A stretch of 64,000 bases of DNA, from positions 434,001-498,000 of the forward strand of contig NZ_JAIUKZ010000007.1 in NCBI RefSeq assembly GCF_020165985.1, given 5' to 3'. The DNA comes from Bacillus sp. RAR_GA_16. Its GTDB lineage: Bacteria; Bacillota; Bacilli; Bacillales; Guptibacillaceae. Below are positions 54,780 to 64,000 of this stretch, in pieces (within the stretch, counting starts at the first letter, position 1; each line of letters begins with the position of its first letter). The position numbers were made by a program, and so were the translations under genes. The notes under the pieces were generated by a model. That model worked only from the letters and a program-made list of their open reading frames with translations. It made no database searches and had not been told where the DNA came from.

Positions 54780-55127
54780 ATGGCGACGTTTTTTCTGAAA
54801 ACTTTTCTTCTTGTTTCATTGCTTTTATTTGGAGTTCTTCTAGGGATGGAGCAAGCTTCTAAAAATATGAACAGCATGCAAGCAAGTGAAAATACAGGTG
54901 CTTTTCAGATTAATACTTCGAACGGTGTAGAGGCTGAAATTCTTGGCACTTCTGTTACACCTCATAATTTACAAAATAAACAAAAAACAATTGAAGATGC
55001 AAACGAATTTAATGTGTTAGGCCAATTAGGTAGCACTTTAAGCAATTGGGTATCTTCGCTTATTCAATCAATTTTAGCATTTGTATTTACGGTAATTACA
55101 ACTCTATTATCATTTTTTCAAAAGTAA
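54780..55127 (+). CDS. yqxA: YqxA family protein (DUF3679)
   Basis: A 115-residue protein with an N-terminal membrane segment and FGVLLGMEQASKNMNSM, which match the DUF3679/YqxA family, then EILGTSVTPHNLQNKQKTIED and a second hydrophobic stretch at the C terminus. In B. subtilis the order is gpr-spoIIP-yqxA-lepA; here spoIIP is missing and yqxA begins 65 bases after gpr. Function unknown. Confidence 0.82.
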   Translation: MATFFLKTFLLVSLLLFGVLLGMEQASKNMNSMQASENTGAFQINTSNGVEAEILGTSVTPHNLQNKQKTIEDANEFNVLGQLGSTLSNWVSSLIQSILAFVFTVITTLLSFFQK

Positions 55128-55128
55128 A

Positions 55129-55152
55129 AGGGCGCGGTTGTGCCCTTTTTTG
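55129..55152 (+). terminator. yqxA terminator
   Basis: Stem AAAGGGC / GCCCTTT, eight-base loop, T6 tail. Confidence 0.85.
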
Positions 55153-55226
55153 TTCGTTTTTCCTATACTCTCTTAATAAAAATAGCGCGGTGGAAACTGA
55201 ACTTCTAAGAATAGGCGGATTGCGGA

Positions 55227-55255
55227 TTGAATCTAGACAGCGGTATTGCTATAAT
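55227..55255 (+). promoter_or_regulatory. SigA promoter of lepA
   Basis: TTGAAT (55227-55232), 17-base spacer, TATAAT (55250-55255), 39 bases before lepA. Confidence 0.75.
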
Positions 55256-55293
55256 CTATACTAGCGTAGTTTCGCCTTAGGAGTGATTAGTAG

Positions 55294-57126
55294 ATGAACC
55301 TTGAAGAAAAATTGAAAAGACAGTCCAAGATTCGAAATTTTTCCATTATCGCACATATTGACCATGGAAAATCGACTCTTGCTGACCGTATTTTAGAACG
55401 GACAGGTGCGTTAACTGACCGTGAAATGAAAGATCAGACGCTTGATGCAATGGATCTTGAACGTGAACGAGGCATTACGATTAAACTGAATTCCGTTCAA
55501 CTTACTTATACAGCGAAAGATGGAGAAGAATACATTTTTCACTTAATCGATACACCCGGTCACGTCGACTTCTCATACGAAGTATCTAGAAGTCTTGCAG
55601 CTTGTGAAGGAGCCCTGTTAATTGTCGACGCAGCACAGGGGATTGAAGCCCAGACGTTAGCAAACGTTTATCTGGCTCTCGATAATGATCTGGAAATCCT
55701 GCCAGTTATCAATAAAATTGACTTGCCAAGTGCAGAGCCTGAACGAGTGCGCCAAGAAGTAGAAGACGTAATTGGTTTAGACGCTTCTGAAGCTGTACTT
55801 GCTTCTGCTAAGTCTGGAATAGGAATTGAAGAGATTCTAGAACAAATCGTAGAAAAAGTGCCAGCGCCTCAGGGGGATCCTGAAGGTCCATTACAAGCCC
55901 TTATCTTTGACTCGCTCTATGACCCGTATAGAGGGGTTGTCGCTTATATTCGAATCACAGAAGGGTCTGTAAAGGTTGGAGATAAAATCCGCATGATGGC
56001 TACCGGAAAAGAGTTTGAAGTGAATGAGCTTGGTGTATTTAATCCAAAGCCAGTTGCTAAAAAGGAACTCTCTGTCGGCGATGTAGGATTTCTGACTGCT
56101 GCCATTAAAAACGTGGGAGACTCTCGCGTCGGTGACACGATTACATCAGTGAAAAATCCAGCTGCAAACCCACTTCCTGGTTATCGTCGAATGAATCCAA
56201 TGGTGTATTGTGGTTTGTATCCAGTGGATTCGGCCCAGTACAATGATCTCCGTGAAGCCCTTGAACGTCTTGAGCTTAATGACTCTTCTCTTCAATATGA
56301 AGCAGAAACGTCTCAGGCACTAGGTTTTGGTTTCCGCTGTGGTTTTCTTGGACTCCTTCATATGGAAATTGTTCAGGAGCGAATTGAAAGAGAGTTTAAT
56401 ATTGATCTCATCACAACAGCACCTAGTGTTATTTACCAAGTGAAGCTTACGGATGGGGAAGAAGTTATTATCGATAACCCTGCTATGATGCCAGATGCGC
56501 AATCCATAGCTGAAGTACAAGAACCTTATGTAAAAGCAACAATCATGGCGCCTAACGACTATGTTGGAGCGATTATGGAGTTGTGTCAGGGTAAGCGCGG
56601 TGATTTCATTGACATGCAGTATATGGATGAAAGTCGGGTCAATATTGTTTATCATATTCCTCTTTCTGAAATCGTCTATGATTTCTTTGATCAATTGAAA
56701 TCAAGCACAAAAGGATATGCTTCATTCGACTATGAGTTAATTGGTTACAGAGCATCGAACCTAGTGAAAATGGACATTCTTCTAAATGCTGAGAAGATTG
56801 ATGCGCTTTCCATTATTGTGCACAGAGACTTTGCTTACGACCGTGGAAAAGATATTACCGAAACTTTGAAAGATCTCATCCCAAGACAGCAATTCGAAGT
56901 GCCTATTCAAGCTTCTATTGGACAAAAGATTGTGGCGCGATCAACCATCAAGGCGATGCGTAAAAACGTACTTGCCAAATGTTATGGTGGGGACATTTCC
57001 CGTAAGCGTAAGCTTCTTGAGAAACAAAAAGAAGGTAAAAAGCGAATGAAAACAGTAGGGAAGGTCGAAGTACCACAGGAAGCGTTTATGGCTGTTCTTC
57101 GCCAGGACAACTCAAAAAATAATTAA
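55294..57126 (+). CDS. lepA: Elongation factor 4 (LepA)
   Basis: A 610-residue translational GTPase. G1 is [14 protein letters not shown]3 DTPGH, G4 NKID; domains follow those of EF-G without domain IV, and the LepA-specific C-terminal domain contains [25 protein letters not shown]. It acts in ribosome assembly or back-translocation. Start ATG 55294; AGGAGTG lies ahead. Confidence 0.97.
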   Translation: MNLEEKLKRQSKIRNFSIIAHIDHGKSTLADRILERTGALTDREMKDQTLDAMDLERERGITIKLNSVQLTYTAKDGEEYIFHLIDTPGHVDFSYEVSRSLAACEGALLIVDAAQGIEAQTLANVYLALDNDLEILPVINKIDLPSAEPERVRQEVEDVIGLDASEAVLASAKSGIGIEEILEQIVEKVPAPQGDPEGPLQALIFDSLYDPYRGVVAYIRITEGSVKVGDKIRMMATGKEFEVNELGVFNPKPVAKKELSVGDVGFLTAAIKNVGDSRVGDTITSVKNPAANPLPGYRRMNPMVYCGLYPVDSAQYNDLREALERLELNDSSLQYEAETSQALGFGFRCGFLGLLHMEIVQERIEREFNIDLITTAPSVIYQVKLTDGEEVIIDNPAMMPDAQSIAEVQEPYVKATIMAPNDYVGAIMELCQGKRGDFIDMQYMDESRVNIVYHIPLSEIVYDFFDQLKSSTKGYASFDYELIGYRASNLVKMDILLNAEKIDALSIIVHRDFAYDRGKDITETLKDLIPRQQFEVPIQASIGQKIVARSTIKAMRKNVLAKCYGGDISRKRKLLEKQKEGKKRMKTVGKVEVPQEAFMAVLRQDNSKNN

Positions 57127-57174
57127 GGTGCTTTAGTTGAAGTGCTAAGGTGATTTTTATACTATGTAGGTTAG

Positions 57175-57204
57175 AAGACCGCAGAGCGTTTCTGCGGTCT
57201 TTAC
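57175..57204 (+). terminator. lepA terminator
   Basis: Ten-bp stem AGACCGCAGA / TCTGCGGTCT with a short, weak T tail. Confidence 0.75.
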
Positions 57205-57229
57205 ATTATGTCAGAAAGCAGTGATTGAA

Positions 57230-58372
57230 ATGGTAAACGCTGTTTATTTACACATTCCGTTTTGTGATTATATTTGTCACTATTGTGATTTTAATAAAGT
57301 GTTTATGCAGGGGCAGCCTGTAGATGATTATTTGGCTCATATGGATTTGGAAATGAAGCATACTCTTGAACAGTTTCCAACAGACCGCATTGAGACAATC
57401 TTTGTAGGCGGAGGCACCCCTACAGCGCTAAACGAGCAGCAACTTGAACGCTTTTTAAAAGATGTTCAAAAACGGTTTGGCCCTTTGTTATCGCCCACAG
57501 TTGAATTTTCTATGGAAGCAAATCCAGGTAGCGTTACACCAGAGAAGCTTAGAATTATGAAAGCTTATGGTGTGAATCGCTTAAGTATCGGAGCACAAGC
57601 ATTCCAGGATTCTCTCCTTAATAAACTTGGTAGAGGACATTCAGTTGCAGAGATTGGAGAAATTGTTCGGATGGCACAGAGCGAAGGGTTTGTGAATCTC
57701 TCGTTAGATCTTATGTTCGGATTACCAGATCAAACGATTGACCAGTTCTCAGAGTCAATTTCGAAAGCGATAGAATTGGGCATTACACACATCTCTTCTT
57801 ATTCTTTACAAGTTGAGAAAAAAACCGTCTTCTATAATAAGTGGCGTAAAGGGGAATTACCTCTACCTACAGAAGAAGCGGAAGCTGATATGTATGAACT
57901 GCTAATTAAACGTCTTGAAGAAGCCGGTTTAATACAATATGAAATAAGTAACTTTGCTAAAACAGGTTATGAAAGCCAACACAATATGACGTACTGGAAA
58001 AATAACGAGTATTACGGTATTGGTGCAGGTGCTCACAGCTATATCAATGGAGTGAGAAGAGCGAACGCCGGTCCTCTCAAACAATATATGATGAAGATTG
58101 ATGAAAGCGGCTTTCCATATATGGATAACAATGTGCTCACAGAAAATGAGCGGATGGAGGAAGAGATGTTTATGGGACTTCGCATGAAAGAAGGGGTCTC
58201 TAAAGCGACATTCCAAAAGAAATTCAATCAATCAATCGAAGAAGTATTTAGTGAGCAAATCAATAAGTTAGTACGAAATCAACTTATCCAGGACACGGGA
58301 ACACATATTACTTTAACTGAACAAGGCTTCTTTTTAGGTAACGAAGTATTTCAAGAATTCCTTGCGATTTAG
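57230..58372 (+). CDS. hemW: Heme chaperone HemW (radical SAM)
   Basis: A 380-residue radical SAM protein of the HemN-like HemW group. CxxxCxxC is in FCDYICHYCDFNK near the N terminus, and FVGGGTPTALNE and IGAQAFQDSLLNKLGRGHS are family motifs. HemW lacks the HemN N-terminal extension and inserts heme rather than oxidising coproporphyrinogen; the length fits. ATG 57230 (MVNAVYLHIPFC) is preferred over GTG 57221; the ribosome site is weak. Confidence 0.92.
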   Translation: MVNAVYLHIPFCDYICHYCDFNKVFMQGQPVDDYLAHMDLEMKHTLEQFPTDRIETIFVGGGTPTALNEQQLERFLKDVQKRFGPLLSPTVEFSMEANPGSVTPEKLRIMKAYGVNRLSIGAQAFQDSLLNKLGRGHSVAEIGEIVRMAQSEGFVNLSLDLMFGLPDQTIDQFSESISKAIELGITHISSYSLQVEKKTVFYNKWRKGELPLPTEEAEADMYELLIKRLEEAGLIQYEISNFAKTGYESQHNMTYWKNNEYYGIGAGAHSYINGVRRANAGPLKQYMMKIDESGFPYMDNNVLTENERMEEEMFMGLRMKEGVSKATFQKKFNQSIEEVFSEQINKLVRNQLIQDTGTHITLTEQGFFLGNEVFQEFLAI

Positions 58373-58449
58373 CATCCTTCATCTCATAAGTTGAGAACAA
58401 ACCGATTTAATTTGGCACGTACTACCTGGTGGTAAGGAAGACTTGTTTA

Positions 58450-58514
58450 CACCCTGTGATGCCAAAACGCTTCGAGCGAATTCATTTGTTCAGGCGATTG
58501 GGCATCACAGGGTG
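58450..58514. repeat. 14-bp perfect inverted repeat between hemW and hrcA
   Basis: CACCCTGTGATGCC (58450-58463) and GGCATCACAGGGTG (58501-58514) enclose 37 bases that include a small CGC-TTCGA-GCG hairpin. There is no T run on either strand, so it is not a standard terminator. The 310-base gap also holds the hrcA promoter and CIRCE. Confidence 0.7.
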
Positions 58515-58599
58515 AGCCAAAAATCGAGAAATTAACAATTTAAGCTAATAAAGCCTTCAAAAAAATAATGTTTGCGTAGAATAATGGTTAACGTAATGA

Positions 58600-58666
58600 T
58601 TGACAACTAAAATAAGTTTCTGTTACCTTATTATTAGATTTAGCACTCAGCACCTTAGAGTGCTAA
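58600..58666 (+). promoter_or_regulatory. hrcA promoter region with CIRCE operator
   Basis: CIRCE at 58640-58666: TTAGCACTC, nine bases, GAGTGCTAA, with both arms perfect. TTGACA at 58600-58605 is the likely -35; the -10 lies before CIRCE but is poorly defined. HrcA binds CIRCE and is kept active by GroEL. Confidence 0.95.
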
Positions 58667-58682
58667 CAGAGGTGATGAGGAG

Positions 58683-59723
58683 ATGTTAACAGAACGTCAA
58701 CTATTCATTTTGCAGTTGTTAATTAACGACTATATTCAAACGGCTGAACCCGTTGGCTCACGAACAATTTCAAAACGTGAAGACGTTACGTTTAGCTCTG
58801 CAACAATTCGCAACGAACTTGCGGATCTGGAAGAGATGGGTTATATCGAGAAAACGCATAGCTCTTCAGGGAGAGTTCCATCTGAGAAAGGGTATCGTTT
58901 TTATGTTGATCATCTTCTATCTCCCCCTTTACTTTCTAAAAAAGATGTGAATAACATTCATTCTCTTTTCGCGGAGAGAATGGTGGAAGTAGAAAAAGTG
59001 ATTCAGCAATCAGCGGGTATCCTTTCTGAACTTACGCAATATACGTCAATTATTCTTGGCCCGGAAGTATTTGAAACAAGGCTTCGCCAGATACAAATCA
59101 TTCCGTTGTCAAAGGATACAGCTGTCGTAATATTAGTGGCTGACAGCGGTCATGTTGAGAATCGAACGATGAAAATACCGCCATCGGTTAGTATGTCTGA
59201 TATTGAAAAAGTTGTTAACATCATGAATGAGCGCTTAAGGGATGTTCCACTTATTTCCTTGAAGTCTACTATGATGAAAGAAATGGCAACTGTTTTGAAG
59301 AAACATATCGAGAATTACAATCAAGTGAATACAATGCTTGAAAGTCTTTTCCTCTATACAAATGCAGAGAAAGTTTACTATGGAGGTAAGACAAATATTC
59401 TGACTCAGCCTGAATTTAAAGATATAGACAAAGTCAGGTTATTACTTAATACGTTCGAACAGGATGAAGTCATGTATAATGTTCTTCGTCCGGAGAAAAA
59501 TGGGATTGAAGTTAAAATTGGGCAAGAAAATGATCTTGAAGCGATGCAACACTGTAGTATTGTTACAGCTGATTATTTTATCGAAGGTAAACGTATGGGC
59601 TCAATTGCTTTACTTGGACCTACTAGAATGGAATATCATCGATCAATGAGCATTCTAGGTTTCCTTGCAAATGATTTGACTAAGACACTTACAGATCGAT
59701 ATCAAAGTTTCAAACACTGGTAA
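58683..59723 (+). CDS. hrcA: Heat-inducible transcription repressor HrcA
   Basis: A 346-residue repressor of class I heat-shock genes that binds CIRCE, which lies directly in front. N-terminal winged helix (LTERQLFILQLLINDYIQTAEPVGSRT and SSATIRNELADLEEMGYIEKTHSSSGRVPS), then a GAF-like domain. Start ATG 58683 behind GAGGTGATGAGGAG. First gene of the hrcA-grpE-dnaK unit. Confidence 0.97.
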   Translation: MLTERQLFILQLLINDYIQTAEPVGSRTISKREDVTFSSATIRNELADLEEMGYIEKTHSSSGRVPSEKGYRFYVDHLLSPPLLSKKDVNNIHSLFAERMVEVEKVIQQSAGILSELTQYTSIILGPEVFETRLRQIQIIPLSKDTAVVILVADSGHVENRTMKIPPSVSMSDIEKVVNIMNERLRDVPLISLKSTMMKEMATVLKKHIENYNQVNTMLESLFLYTNAEKVYYGGKTNILTQPEFKDIDKVRLLLNTFEQDEVMYNVLRPEKNGIEVKIGQENDLEAMQHCSIVTADYFIEGKRMGSIALLGPTRMEYHRSMSILGFLANDLTKTLTDRYQSFKHW

Positions 59724-59815
59724 TTTGGTAATAGTGAAGAAGGTGGGAGAAACATTTCTTCCATCCTTTTCTATGAGCCAATGATTTGGTATATTTCGAT
59801 AGGGAGGTGAAATTC

Positions 59816-60388
59816 GTGGAAAAGCAAAACAGTCATCAAGAGGAAGAAGAACTTCTAACGGAAGAGGAAGAGAATCTTGAGCAAAATGCTGAAGAGAATG
59901 ATGAACCTGAAGTGATTGAAGTATCTGAAACCAATGAAAATGAAGAGCTTGAGAACTTGCAACAGCAAGTAGAAGAGCTTGAGAATAAATATATGCGCAC
60001 TCAGGCAGAATACGATAACTTCCGCCGTAGAACGCGTGAAGAACGTAGTGCAGATGCAAAATACCGTTCTCAGAAATTAGCTGAAGGGTTACTTCCAGCG
60101 ATCGATAATTTTGAACGTGCATTAGCTGTTCAAACCGATAATGAGCAAGTAACGTCATTGCTAACTGGAATGGAAATGGTGTATCGTCAATTGAAAGAAG
60201 CACTTGCAAATGAAGGTATAGAAGAAATTGGTACTGTAGGAGAAGCATTCAACCCGCATCTCCATCAGGCTGTTATGCAGGTTGAATCAGATGAACATGA
60301 TTCAGATGTGGTTGTAGAGGTCTTACAAAAAGGCTATCAATTAAACGATCGCGTCCTTCGACCAGCAATGGTAAAGGTAAGCTCTTAA
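59816..60388 (+). CDS. grpE: Nucleotide exchange factor GrpE
   Basis: A 190-residue exchange factor for DnaK. An acidic N terminus is followed by a long coiled coil (LENLQQQVEELENKYMRTQAEYDNFRRRTREE) and the beta-domain with NPHLHQAVMQVES and VLQKGYQLNDRVLRPAMVKVS. GTG 59816 lies behind AGGGAGGTG; the in-frame ATG at 59786 has no ribosome site. Confidence 0.96.
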   Translation: MEKQNSHQEEEELLTEEEENLEQNAEENDEPEVIEVSETNENEELENLQQQVEELENKYMRTQAEYDNFRRRTREERSADAKYRSQKLAEGLLPAIDNFERALAVQTDNEQVTSLLTGMEMVYRQLKEALANEGIEEIGTVGEAFNPHLHQAVMQVESDEHDSDVVVEVLQKGYQLNDRVLRPAMVKVSS

Positions 60389-60413
60389 CTACATATTAAG
60401 AAATAGGAGGTAG

Positions 60414-62252
<1,839 letters not shown>

Positions 62253-62264
62253 GAAAATGATACG

Positions 62265-62308
62265 AAAAAAAGTCAAAGTCAGGCGTATCTTGACTTTGAC
62301 TTTTTTCG
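62265..62308 (+). terminator. Strong terminator after dnaK
   Basis: About fifteen-bp stem AAAAGTCAAAGTCA / TGACTTTGACTTTT with an eight-base loop and T6 tail, separating dnaK from dnaJ. Confidence 0.9.
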
Positions 62309-62534
62309 TTTAAATGGTTGACCACTTTTTGACGAAGTGGCGTTATAAGGTTCAATGAAATGGTTTTAGAGTTTAGAAAAAATCACAAGTCACGTTTTTT
62401 TCCATACATGAAAGGTTTGAACTTTTTAGGTTAACGTAAGGAAAATGACCCTTTTGCGGCTTCATTTTGATGTGAAGCTGTTGAGAACTTACCTACGATA
62501 ACTAGTAACGTTCACTGGTGCTAACGATATAGTA

Positions 62535-62564
62535 TTGCAGAGCGTATAAACTCAATGATATGAT
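62535..62564 (+). promoter_or_regulatory. Probable SigA promoter of dnaJ
   Basis: TTGCAG (62535-62540), 18-base spacer, TATGAT (62559-62564), 35 bases ahead of dnaJ. The 346-base gap after dnaK holds the dnaK terminator and this promoter; I see no gene and no second CIRCE in it. Confidence 0.55.
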
Positions 62565-62598
62565 AAACGTTATGTGAAGAGAATCGGGAGTGGATACG

Positions 62599-63708
62599 AT
62601 GAGTAAACGAGATTATTATGAAGTGCTTGGCGTTAGCAAAGATGCTTCGGAAGCTGAAATGAAAAAAGCTTATCGCAAGCTTGCCAAGCAATATCATCCT
62701 GATATTAATCAGGAACCTGGTGCAGACGAGAAGTTTAAAGAAGTGACAGAAGCATATGAAGTATTAAGCGACTCGCAAAAGAGAGCGCAATACGACCAAT
62801 TCGGGCATGCGGATCCGAATCAAGGTTTTGGCGGAGGCGGAGCTGATTTTGGTGGCTTTGGCGACATCTTTGATATGTTCTTTGGTGGCGGAGGCCGACG
62901 CAATCCAAATGCACCAAGACAGGGTGCTGACCTTCAATATTCGATGGAGCTAACATTTGAGGAAGCGGCTTTTGGTAAAGAAACGGATATTTATATACCA
63001 AAAGAAGAGGAATGTTCGACATGTGATGGGTCTGGTGCAAAGCCCGGAACGTCTCCTGAAACGTGTCATCACTGTGGTGGTTCAGGGCAATTAAACGTTG
63101 AACAAAATACGCCATTTGGTCGTGTTGTGAACCGTCGTGTTTGTCACCACTGTGAAGGTACAGGTAAGCTTATTAAAGAGAAGTGTAAGACTTGCCGAGG
63201 TAAAGGAAAAGTGGAAGTGAAGAAAAAGATTCACGTGAAAATTCCTGCTGGTATTGATGAAGGTCAACAAATTCGGATTACTGGTAAAGGTGAAGCTGGC
63301 GTTAATGGTGGCCCTCCAGGCGATTTGTTTGTAGTTGTTTATGTGAAATCACATGACTTTTACGAGCGTAGCGGTGATGATGTGCTATGTCAAATGCCGA
63401 TCACATTCTCTCAAGCAGGTCTAGGTGATGAAATTGAAGTTCCGACGCTCCATGGAAAAGTGAAGCTTAAAGTTCCAGCTGGAACTCAGAGCGGTACGAA
63501 TTTCCGTCTAAAAGGTAAAGGAATTCAAAACGTTAGAGGATACGGGCAGGGAGATCAGCATGTTAAAATTCAGGTGATTACTCCTAAAAACTTAACTGAG
63601 CGTCAGAAAGAACTTCTACGAGAATTTAGTGAAATTTCCGGACAGGTGCCTGATGAACAACATGAGAATTTCTTCTCAAAAGTTAAAAAGGCATTTAAGG
63701 GAGAATAA
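62599..63708 (+). CDS. dnaJ: Co-chaperone DnaJ
   Basis: A 369-residue type I Hsp40. J domain with YHPD (HPD motif), Gly/Phe linker ([24 protein letters not shown]), four CxxCxGxG zinc repeats ([32 protein letters not shown]) and the C-terminal substrate domain. ATG 62599 follows GGGAGTGG; the in-frame GTG at 62590 is part of that site. It is separated from dnaK by a terminator and has its own promoter. Confidence 0.97.
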   Translation: MSKRDYYEVLGVSKDASEAEMKKAYRKLAKQYHPDINQEPGADEKFKEVTEAYEVLSDSQKRAQYDQFGHADPNQGFGGGGADFGGFGDIFDMFFGGGGRRNPNAPRQGADLQYSMELTFEEAAFGKETDIYIPKEEECSTCDGSGAKPGTSPETCHHCGGSGQLNVEQNTPFGRVVNRRVCHHCEGTGKLIKEKCKTCRGKGKVEVKKKIHVKIPAGIDEGQQIRITGKGEAGVNGGPPGDLFVVVYVKSHDFYERSGDDVLCQMPITFSQAGLGDEIEVPTLHGKVKLKVPAGTQSGTNFRLKGKGIQNVRGYGQGDQHVKIQVITPKNLTERQKELLREFSEISGQVPDEQHENFFSKVKKAFKGE

Positions 63709-63728
63709 GCAAGATGAAAGCTGGTAGC

Positions 63729-63758
63729 AAGCAGGCCGTACAACTTGGCCTGCCTGTT
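63729..63758 (+). terminator. Hairpin after dnaJ
   Basis: Seven-bp stem GCAGGCC / GGCCTGC followed by CTGTTTCCTTTCC; the T tail is broken, so it is probably a partial terminator. Confidence 0.6.
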
Positions 63759-63800
63759 TCCTTTCCGAAAAAAAGGATCCAAAAGAGGAGTGGGCAATGA

Positions 63801-64000
63801 ATGAAATGGTCTGAAATAAGCATTCATACAACAAACGAAGCAATTGAAGCGGTATCAAACATTCTACATGAAGCAGGAGCCAGTGGGGTAGTGATTGAAG
63901 ACCCGATGGATCTTGTGAAAGTATGGGATACTACTTTCGGAGAGGTTTATCAGCTTAATCCTGATGATTATCCTGAGGAAGGCGTTATTTTAAAGGCGTA
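63801..64000 (+). CDS. prmA: Ribosomal protein L11 methyltransferase PrmA (start only)
   Basis: The first 66 codons are in the window; the gene runs off its end. [20 protein letters not shown] and [17 protein letters not shown] match the N-terminal substrate-recognition domain of PrmA, which trimethylates L11. ATG 63801 lies ten bases behind GAGGAG; an ATG at 63797 is out of frame. Follows dnaJ as in B. subtilis. Confidence 0.93.
   Translation, partial: MKWSEISIHTTNEAIEAVSNILHEAGASGVVIEDPMDLVKVWDTTFGEVYQLNPDDYPEEGVILKA

Overview
The window is a stretch of low-GC chromosome from a spore-forming member of the Bacillaceae. Gene content and order follow the Bacillus subtilis yrvN-cymR-alaS-udk-greA-mccAB block and then the yqeG-comE-lepA-hrcA-dnaK-dnaJ-prmA block. 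Spore genes (sigK, sda, gpr, a yjcZ-type gene, yqxA), competence genes (comER, comEA/EB/EC) and a Mrp antiporter operon fit a Bacillus-like organism. I cannot name the species; a marine or alkaliphilic relative of Bacillus is a guess. No rRNA, tRNA, CRISPR array, insertion sequence or prophage was recognised.

Layout. 1-5100: rarA on the minus strand, then a YczE-type membrane protein, cymR, the cysteine desulfurase and mnmA (sulfur control and tRNA thiolation). 5150-9521: TPR protein, recD2, a zinc-ribbon protein and an AI-2E family permease. 9518-13630: an alanine T-box leader and alaS, then ireB-ruvX-yrzB. 13850-19660: mltG, trmR, udk, greA, pbpI, yrrS. 19656-24320: yrzA (minus), then a methionine-to-cysteine operon yrrT-mtnN-luxS-mccA-mccB, then yrhC. 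24342-26569 (minus): a two-gene ion-channel/peptidoglycan-binding pair built like ZorA/ZorB of Zorya. 26713-27674: a cluster of six very small ORFs, three of them YrzI-like, with its own promoter, an internal terminator-like double hairpin and an end terminator. 27800-31900: nadE, two small unknown genes, and divergent hmp/nsrR with an NsrR operator. 32000-35500: an uninterrupted sigK, a WYL-like small gene behind a LexA-type box, an SGNH hydrolase, yfkAB and a YjcZ-type gene. 35546-40807 (minus): mrpA, C, D, E, F, G. 40986-47040: a lipoprotein, sda (minus, frameshifted) with DnaA boxes, then the overlapping yqeG-yqeH-aroE-yhbY-nadD-yqeK-rsfS-yqeM operon. 47088-53440: comER (minus), comEA-EB-EC, yqzM (minus), holA, rpsT (minus). 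53596-64000: gpr, yqxA, lepA, hemW, the CIRCE-controlled hrcA-grpE-dnaK set, dnaJ, and the start of prmA.

Points that depart from the B. subtilis plan: mrpB is missing and mrpE is frameshifted; udk and sda also carry an apparent one-base insertion; spoIIP is absent between gpr and yqxA; trhP1/trhP2 are absent between trmR and udk; luxS sits inside the mtnN-mccAB operon; and the yrzI locus is expanded. The small-peptide yrzI locus and the ZorAB-like pair next to it are the best candidates for little-described biology. The three one-base insertions should be checked against raw reads before they are taken as real.
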